From NCBI GenBank assembly GCA_012656075.1, contig JAAKBF010000218.1:682001-746000 (forward strand): a stretch of DNA of 64,000 nt, read 5' to 3'. The position numbers and the translations under genes were made by a program. Source of the DNA: Phytophthora hibernalis (Eukaryota > Oomycota > Peronosporomycetes > Peronosporales > Peronosporaceae). The first letter of the stretch is position 1. The number at the start of each line of letters is the position of its first letter. Positions 57,173 to 64,000 of the stretch are shown one piece after another. The notes below the pieces were generated by a model. It did no database searches and was not told the DNA's origin. It saw nothing but the letters and a program-made list of their open reading frames with translations.

Positions 57173-59026
57173 CTAAAGCTCGAACACCTTAGCAAACACG
57201 CTGTCCTCTTCCTCGATTTCGTCTTCACCGCCTTGGGAGAAGAGCGCGTTGCAGGGCTGAAAAGCGAGCGGCACCTTGCCCTTCTCCTTACGCTTCAGCT
57301 GCTTGTCAAACAGGCTTTTGTACGTGATCTCCATACTATCGTCCACGTCGACAAACTGGTGGCGCAGCTTCTCCTCGAACATCCGCGCCCTCAGAGCGAC
57401 ATCGGCATTGTAGTGGTTCTTCATGGTGTACAGCTCCCACAAAGAGCTCTGCAAGGCGTTGCACTTTATGGGGTCAAGCTCATCGCTCACGAACGGATCG
57501 TGGCCGTCCTTCAGTACCATCGCCGTCTTCTCGTTGGACAGCTTCTTAGCTGCAGCGTCGACCGCTGAGCCACTAGACAGCTCTTCTCGGCGCTTTGCGG
57601 CCTTTTCAGCCGCAGTGAATGCGCCAGTACGGTGAATGAGCTGCAGACATTCCTTGTGGCGTAGAATCAAGTTGTACACCATCGGGATAATGAACAGGAT
57701 AGCACCCGGCTCGGCAGTCAGCGAACTGCGCGACAACCGCTTGGCGAAGGCCGCCACTGTATAAGCTGGCAAGTGCGTCGACGAGAGGAAGAGGTTCAGC
57801 AGACCAAAGAAACGGTCACGCTGTTTCGCCGAGTAAAGTGTTGGATCGTCCAGCAGTGCATACAGCTTGTTGTAGAAATCAGGTGAGTCGAAGTTGTAAT
57901 CCTTGATGAGGATGAACAGACTGTTCAGGGCCAGCAGACTCGTGACTCCACCGATGCTGTACGAGTCCGTAAGAAAGTCCGCGAGCAGCAGCGGGTTCGC
58001 CAGGTGCGGCATGATCTCGTCCGGGAGCTGCACCAACACCTTCTTGTACGCAGCATGGGGCAGCTTGTGACGCAGCAAGGCAATCCACGTTAGGCTGAAA
58101 GCATACTGATGCTGCTTCACGCTGCGCAGCCCTTGATCTTTTTGACTTGCTTCGCCTTCGCGTCAGAACCAGCCTTTCGCTTCGATCCCGCAGTAACGAG
58201 CACCTCGTCCTCGTCGCCGCTCTCCTCATCGCTGCTCACCATTTCCTGCTCCGGCAGGTTGGCCTCCTTCGGCTCCACCAGGAACGATGTGATTTCCTCA
58301 GCGTCGTACGGCATCTGCACCATTCCCAGCATTCGCAGCGCGTTCGCAACCAGATTCAAGTCCTTCTCCTCGTCCTTCTCCTTCTCCGAGTACGCAACGT
58401 CGAGGACCTGCGCCAAGTTCTTCAGCTACACACAAAAACAAACAAAAAGTCAGCCTCTCATCAACACCAACAATTCCACAGATTCCGTACCATGTAGTAC
58501 TGCACGTCCATGTAGGCGCCCACAAACTCGCCCTTGAACACGCTGGCCAGTTCCCCTTGAGTTTCTCCGTCGTCGCCAGCTCCTGCACCACCCGAGAGAA
58601 CGTCTCGTTGCCAAAAGCGGGTGCGTTGGCGCCGCGAATCTCGCCGTCTCGCGACACGAACTCCATTAGCGTGCGCAGAGCGCCCACACGCAGATTGCTG
58701 TCAGCCTGCGCGTCGCCCAGCCACTGCAGCATTTCCTTGATGAAGGCCACGTAGACGTCCCAAAGCCAGCGGCGGAACTTGTCGATGGACAGCGATTCGC
58801 TGCCCTTGGACTTCTTGGCCCTCAGCTGCTGCTGCGGCGCCTTGAGCTGCAGGTCGCCCTTCTCCACGAAGAACACGAGCAGGCGCCGCATGCTCTGCAT
58901 GGCCGTCTGCGCCACCGCCTTGTCTCTGTGCTGCAGCGCCTTCACCACCTTGGGCAGCTCGTTGATCTGCTTGACATCCTCCTTGATCTTGGCCTCCAGC
59001 TGCTTGATCTCCGCCGCGCTCGCCAT
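57173..59026 (-). CDS. NOC4: Nucleolar complex protein 4 homolog (40S ribosome biogenesis)
   Basis: NOC4 works with NOP14 in nucleolar maturation and export of the small ribosomal subunit. The ATG at 59026 starts MASAAEIKQLEAKIKED. A helical repeat region, an acidic linker (SDEESGDEDE) and a basic KRKAGSDAKAKQ stretch precede the CBF/NOC domain: LANPLLLADFLTDSYSIGGV, LLALNSLFILIKDYN, FFGLLNLFLSSTHLPAYTVAAFAKRL. One intron of 65 bp (58490-58426) fits. Read literally there are two frame breaks, at the CCCC run 58553-58556 and the TTTTT run 58139-58143 (plus-strand bases). One added base at each joins the protein to about 595 residues, the usual family length. It is divergent from the WRKY19-like gene with 207 bp between start codons. 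Confidence 0.9.
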
Positions 59027-59233
59027 GATCGTCGCCACCTACTGAAGCTGTTGGGGATTGAGCAGCACATTTGACTGGCGGAGCGGAAAGAATGGACCGT
59101 TTCTGTTCGTGCACTAAAAACCAATTTCAGCGAATGAAATGGCGCGGGCGACTATAAGTCGCCGGACGCTCAAGTTTCTTCGAGGCAGCGTATCGGCAAC
59201 TGACAGTCGAGGTGTACAGCGCTTGGAGGAGCC
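59027..59233. promoter_or_regulatory. Bidirectional promoter between NOC4 and the WRKY19-like gene
   Basis: Only 207 bp separate the two ATGs. On the minus strand TCCATTCTTTCC (59086-59097 as read on plus) fits the oomycete initiator core YCAYTYY. On the plus strand CCAATTTCA (59122-59130) resembles the CAATTT-type flanking element. No TATA box stands out. Confidence 0.45.
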
Positions 59234-60854
59234 ATGGACGCCTCCGACGAACGCGAGAACGACTATCTGCGCTTCCTGCGAGGCATGCGGCCTGACGATG
59301 CCACTATTCAGGCTTCCATGCGTGCGTAGCTTCCGTTTGTCGGTCTGCAATGGCATAACTAAACAGTAGAGTACTAACCTCTGCTCCTGGTGTTGTGCAT
59401 TTATTCGACTGCCATAGCTGACCTGACGACAACGCAGTCGACCGAGTTAGACTTCCGCACGTCGTTTGTGGAGCCGGATGGACTGCCGGAGATCGACCAT
59501 GACGGAGCCGAGTTCGCTAGGATGCTGCTGGCCCAGGCTGAGCAGGAGCAAAAGGACACAGAGGCGGAGGAAACCGTCGCGGTGGCTCAAGCGGAGGCGG
59601 AGGACGCTGTCTCTGCGGTTAATGGAGTACTGCAGCTGTCGTCTGCGCGCCTAGGCCCAGCAGAGACTCATAATCGACGAGCTGAGAAGGCGCCAATGGC
59701 CAGAACGGTTGAGGTCCCTGTCATGACCAAGAAAACATGCAGGTACTACAACAAAGAGCGCGAGAGATGCAAGCGAGCGGCCATAGGGCTCGATGGACGC
59801 TGCGCGATTCACAAGCTCAGTCAGTTCTGCAAACACGCTAAGTGCAGCAAGTTCAATCAGGGAATGGATTCTGCATCAAGCATGGCGGCGGCAAGAAGTG
59901 CAAGCAGCCTGGCTGTGACAAGCAGGTTCAAGGCTATGGATATTGCTCAGGACACGGCGGAAAGCCTATGTGCCCTATTGAAGGATGCGAGAACAAGAGG
60001 ATGGAAGGCGGGTAGGTGCAGTAGTCGTGAGCTCTATCCGTTTTGGTGCTCAGAAAACAACAGAACACGCTGACAAATGTCCCCCGATGTGTGGCACAGG
60101 TATTGTAAGGCACACGGAGGAGGCAGGTTCTGTCAGCACGAGGGCTGCAAAAGGCGCGATATTGGTGGCGGTCTTTGTATTTCGCACGGAGGTGGTAAAA
60201 GTGTCAAGCCAAGGATTGCACGAAAGTGGACCGTGGAGGTGGTTTTGTAAGGCCCACGGCGGTGGAAAGAAGTGTGATTCTGACAACTGCAAGAACTGGG
60301 CACTAGGCGGGGGCATCTGCCTAGAGCACAAGGGTCCTGGCAAGCGTTGTAAAACGCTTGGGTGCACGAAGTACGACCTCGGTGGCGGCCACTGCATCGC
60401 TCACGGCGGTGGACGGAAGTGTGTTATTGAAGGCTGCGACAAGATTCGCCAGGTGAACAAACGCTGTCGCGGCCACGGCGGCAAGGTCATGTGCAGCGTG
60501 CCGAACTGTGAGCGCGCAGCCCAGAACCGAAAGCTCTGCAAGGCTCACGGTGGCGCGAGGCTCTGCCAATATGAAGGCTGCACCAACAAACAGAAAGGGA
60601 AAGGGTTCTGCATTCGCCATGGCGGTGGCACGCGATGCAAAGAGGCAAATTGCAACTCGATCGACCGCGGCGGGGGCTTCTGCAAAGGTCATGGCGGAGG
60701 CAAAAAGTGCACGTACACGTACTGCAACAAGTGGGTCGTGGGCGGCGGATTCTGCGACGACCACCTGGATCTGGAGCTTTCACACCAGCCCGAAGAGATC
60801 TCGCGAATCGCAGCAAGCTCTTATTTAACCAGCGAGTCGGTCGCGACCATCTAA
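59234..60854 (+). CDS. WRKY19-like Cys/His-repeat zinc protein
   Basis: The ATG at 59234 (GCCATGG) begins MDASDERENDYLRFLRG. Introns at 59322-59417 and 60012-60099 fit GT-AG and the frame. An acidic/Ala-rich N-terminal region is followed by about 13 repeats of 24-25 residues with pattern C-x4-C-x7-10-G-x-C-x2-H-G-G-G, the type annotated in oomycetes as WRKY19-like zinc fingers. Each repeat probably binds one zinc; the natural ligand (nucleic acid or protein) is unknown. There is no WRKYGQK heptad, so it is not a classical WRKY factor. Three single-base losses in runs (59860-59862 G, 60197-60200 A, 60243-60246 T) break the literal frame, and correcting each keeps the repeat register exact. It ends 125 bp before the carboxypeptidase. 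Confidence 0.85.
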
Positions 60855-60928
60855 CGTAGTTACACAGCAACAAGAGAAGTGATCGCTTTCATCTCTCAGA
60901 TGCAAATACCGGTACATGTAGCCATCTG

Positions 60929-60945
60929 TTCAATTCCCCATTTTT
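60929..60945 (+). promoter_or_regulatory. Oomycete initiator-like motif of the carboxypeptidase gene
   Basis: TTCAATTCCCCATTTTT, about 35 bp upstream of the ATG at 60980, closely follows the oomycete initiator plus flanking consensus (a TCATTYYNCAWTTT pattern). It suggests a short 5' leader. Confidence 0.6.
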
Positions 60946-60979
60946 AGCTGCATTTGAATCATTTAGGACCGACACCTCC

Positions 60980-63669
60980 ATGCTGCGCGGCTGCCTGTTG
61001 CTGGCGCTAGGTGTGGGGCAGCTGGGCCCCTCAACGGCCTATGACTACCCGCCGTCGCCCCCATCAACTACCGCTCGTACGCGCAGATGACGAAGCTCCT
61101 TCTGGAGCTCAACGCCACGTTCCCAGACGTCGTGCAGGTGTCCGTCGCCCAAGAAACGTACGGCCTGCCGTACCCCGACGAGCTGAAGTGTCAAATTGAC
61201 GACGATACCAAGACCACAGAGCCCTGCAAACAGCTCGTGGTGCACCTAACCAACCACTCGACGTTGGCGGGCGACCCGGAGCGACCCGAAGTGTTCATCA
61301 GTGGAGCTCTGCATGGCAACGAACGCGTGGGCCCCAATGCTGCTATTGAGCTCATTCAACTAGTGGCACATGCCACCTCTAGCTATGCAACAGACGTCAA
61401 AGTGAAGCCCACGGTGGATACGCAGAGGTGGTTGAGAGAGCTCGTGAACAGTAGGAACGTGCTGGTGATGCCCATGACCAACGCCTTTGGCTACTCGCGC
61501 AACCTTCGCGAGGAGTTGCAGGTGGACCCGAACCGAGACTACAACTACATGAGATCAGGAGCAGACTGCATGCAGACAATGACTTCTCGGGTGGTGAACG
61601 AGATCTGGAGAGACCACATTTTCCAGTTGGCTGTGACTTTCCATGGTGGCACTCGAGCGGTAGCCTACGAATGGGGATCTCCGGATCACTACCTCGACGG
61701 CGACGAGAAGAAGCCGAGTGAAAAGTCCCCGATCACATGGCGCAGTTTCAGATTGGTAACACCTTGGTCAATTTTGCAGGTATTTTCCCCGATGGAAAGT
61801 TATACCCGACTGGCACCATGAACGATGTCGTTTATGGTGTTACTGGCGGCATGGAAGACTGGGGCTACGCTGCTTCGTGGGAAAACCAATTCTACTCTTC
61901 GGAAGCACAGCCTTTCCATCCGTGTGAACCCACTACGTTTGGTGGATACCCGAAGGAGAAGACTGTGTACAACAACATCACCCATCGCGCGTTCAATATG
62001 CTCGTGGAGACCTCAAATAGCAAAGAGCCTAGACCAGGTGACTTGGGAAACCAAAAGGAGCTGTACAAAGCCAACGTTGACTTCTTCCGGACAGAAGGAA
62101 TCAAGACCGAATTTGTGGGCCATGTACCGCGCAATATCCGTTTGGCACTGATGATGATCGAGATGGTTCAACCTTTGGTGCGCTGGGTGGATGCGGCAGT
62201 ATCCTCTGTTTCCCGAGTCAAGAATTGTGGAGTAATTTTCCTGCAGCGAGCTTGTATACGACAAGCAGCGAGGCGGACCAAGTAACTGAGATGGGCTGCG
62301 GCGCTTTGGCGTGGGAGCGCGACGAGGTCGCTACGTGCAATGCTTCTGAGTGCATCGTTGCAGACCCAACCTGGTCCAAGTTGCAAATTGCGTGGGAAGT
62401 ACTTGGTGCCCTTACGGTGGATAGCACTCATGTGCAGGTGTCTTCCAGCGTGACATTCGAAGATGACAGCATTTTAGTGGAGACCTCCACGCAGAAGGGC
62501 ACTACCCGTCGATTCTACGAGTTTGCATCGGATTCTTCTCAAGCGATGGCTGCCAACGTAGACACGATGGGAACTTCGCTGTTTGTTGCATGTGTCGATC
62601 TTCGCAACGTCACTTCGGAGGTGCTGTATGTCCGAGCTGTGGCAACTGTTGACCAGGTAAGACAGCGACTTAGTTTCATTTTCGCTTAGAGCAACGGGAA
62701 CCTGACTCGATGCTATTGTATGCCAGGACTGGAAAACTCAAGGCACTGGCGTTGACGGGCCCTCACCTCACGTTCCGCCTCAGTCGCACTTGGTGAATGC
62801 TCGAACAAACCCCGATTGGGATTTTGAGTGGAACGGCCACCGAGTGAAGGCTGCTCTCGAGTGGACGTCTCCGGTACGTGAAGTACACCCCTACTGTTGT
62901 CAAGTGTACTGACCTCTTGTTTCTATTCGTAGGTCATCACTATTCGCACGGCAAAGAGTTTGCTGTCTGAGGCTTATACGCCTGTCGACGTCCCTCAGTC
63001 GCAGTCACCAGTATCGGTTGCTCAAAGTGCGTCAGCAGAAAACGAGAGTGAGGATAGTGAAGATAGCGGCGAATCACCAACTATTGGCAGTGAACGCGCC
63101 AAATCCACCTCAGCCGAGGAGGATGAAAGTGACGACTCGAGCGATGAAGTGTCCACAACGACTACGGCTCCGCCACCTACGGCCACAACAGCTGAGCCAA
63201 GCAGCACAACAGCTACATCTGAAGGCAGCGATGAATCCGATGAAGAAAGCGAAGACAGCGAAGATGATAATGAGGACGACGCCACTACGCTGGACGATGA
63301 AATGAAGGCTTCGGACGATGCGACGCTCAAGCCGTCTTCCGGTGGTATCACAAAGGACACCACTGCGCTCGCTGCGAACGGCTCCAAACTGGACGAAAAG
63401 GACTCACCATCGTCGCTGGTCCAGGTCGGGTACCTCATCATGAGCTCCTGCGCGATGGTCATCGTGCTCACGTTGGCGTACCTCTACCGCCGCGTGTTCC
63501 GACGCAGTCGCCAGCCGTACATGAACATCAGCAGTCTCGAGCAGGCTGCGCGTGTGACCATCAACAGCATCGACGACGAGGATTACGACGTGGACGGCAA
63601 CGAAAGCGACGACGGTGGGGAAGGTCCCAGGATCCTCGCCACGCGCAGTCATCCCGAAGTGTCCTGTAG
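60980..63669 (+). CDS. Membrane-anchored M14-family zinc carboxypeptidase
   Basis: The protein starts with a signal peptide (MLRGCLLLALGVGQLGPSTA). The M14 domain follows: GALHGNERVGP with the HxxE zinc pair (near 61310), VDPNRDYNYM (substrate Asn/Arg region), and AVTFHGGTRAVAYEWG with the third zinc His (near 61640). The catalytic Glu is probably in DWGYAASWENQ. A beta-rich domain, an acidic Ser/Thr-rich stalk (63040-63330), one transmembrane helix (MSSCAMVIVLTLAYLYRR, near 63440-63490) and a short cytosolic tail complete a type I membrane protein of about 850 residues. Introns 62657-62726 and 62874-62932 fit. Frame breaks at C runs 61058-61062, 61727-61730 and 62212-62214 are one-base losses. 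A fourth in the G run 63617-63620 would end the protein at TAG 63667-63669; read literally it runs to 63958. Confidence 0.85.
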
Positions 63670-64000
63670 ACGAAGACTGTTCACACGTCGCAGATTTTGT
63701 AGTTATGTGTGGTACACCACGTGCCATTCACCAATTGTTCGGCCATCATGGAGGCTGACTTACCGCACTGCGTGTCCACTGTGCGTCTCCATGAGGTACT
63801 CGCCGTCGTTGCAAACACTATATCTTCCTAGCCTTATATCCCTTCTAGCACCTCCCAATTTGTGGGCATTCACCGCTTTCCTGGGGCTTCAGTATGCTGA
63901 TTTTCCTACATTGTCTAATGGTCTCAGATGCTGCTGGATGGTACAATTGGGGGAGTGAAGTGCAAGCGCTGGAGACTGACCGCCGTCTTGGCAACAAGTA
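63670..64000. other. Downstream flank
   Basis: The literal carboxypeptidase frame stays open to 63958, but its content here (Arg/Cys/Leu-rich, no domain) looks like 3' untranslated or intergenic DNA. I see no other gene up to the window end. Confidence 0.4.

Noticed and set aside
57086..57568. Plus-strand frame of 160 residues
   Set aside because: It lies antisense to NOC4, whose minus-strand product is clearly conserved.
59234..60854. Calling the Cys/His-repeat gene a true WRKY transcription factor
   Set aside because: The WRKYGQK heptad and its C2H2 finger are absent; only the WRKY19-associated repeat type is present.
63022..63471. Minus-strand Ser-rich frame of 149 residues
   Set aside because: It is the antisense of the acidic Ser/Thr stalk of the carboxypeptidase.
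1..64000. RXLR or Crinkler-type effector genes
   Set aside because: I found no signal-peptide frame followed by RXLR/EER or LFLAK-type motifs.
1..64000. tRNA or rRNA genes
   Set aside because: No cloverleaf or rRNA-like sequence was recognised; a full covariance search was not possible by eye.

Overview
The window looks like nuclear DNA of a plant-pathogen-type oomycete (Peronosporales, most likely Phytophthora or a close relative). The evidence is short GT-AG introns (59-96 bp) in compact genes 125-220 bp apart, an oomycete-style initiator motif upstream of one gene, a WRKY19-like Cys/His-repeat protein of the oomycete type, and a transposon set typical of these genomes: FAR1-type Mutator-like elements (MULEs) carrying Ulp1 proteases, PIF/Harbinger, several IS630/Tc1/mariner lineages and a Ty3/Gypsy chromovirus. 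The species is inferred, not proven.

Layout. 0-11 kb: a MITE, a complete IS630/Tc1-like transposon (1565-3222), a decayed DD39D mariner, and a MULE with an Ulp1 domain (MULE-A) split by an unclassified 1.7 kb insert. 11.9-13.7 kb: a cationic amino-acid permease. 13.8-17.9 kb: a nearly intact PIF/Harbinger element with convergent Myb/SANT-like and DDE genes, apparently carrying a fragment of a host membrane-transporter gene. 18.2-29.6 kb: remains of three more MULEs (D, C, B), one of which (C) holds a nested IS630/Tc1 transposon. 30.3-42.0 kb: an 11.7 kb Ty3/Gypsy chromovirus on the minus strand with long LTRs, carrying a nested 809 bp solo LTR. 42.0-43.7 kb: a second Harbinger cut by a piggyBac-like MITE. 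44.1-45.8 kb: a DD82E (Sailor)-like transposon. 45.8-54.5 kb: AT-rich DNA with no convincing gene but several repeat structures. 54.5-55.2 kb: an orphan Ulp1 domain.

56.1-64.0 kb is a gene-dense island with four conserved genes: a PIN1-type prolyl isomerase, NOC4 (ribosome biogenesis), a WRKY19-like Cys/His-repeat protein divergent from NOC4, and a membrane-anchored M14 metallocarboxypeptidase. The window therefore shows the gene-sparse/gene-dense contrast known for Phytophthora genomes.

A technical pattern runs through the window. In the permease, NOC4, the WRKY19-like gene, the carboxypeptidase, the intact Harbinger and both IS630 transposases, nearly every frame break is a single missing base inside a homopolymer run. 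Many apparent pseudogenes here are therefore more likely sequencing or assembly undercalls than real mutations. Nested insertions could be checked internally: in three cases conceptual removal of the inserted element at its target-site duplication restores the host element's reading frame.
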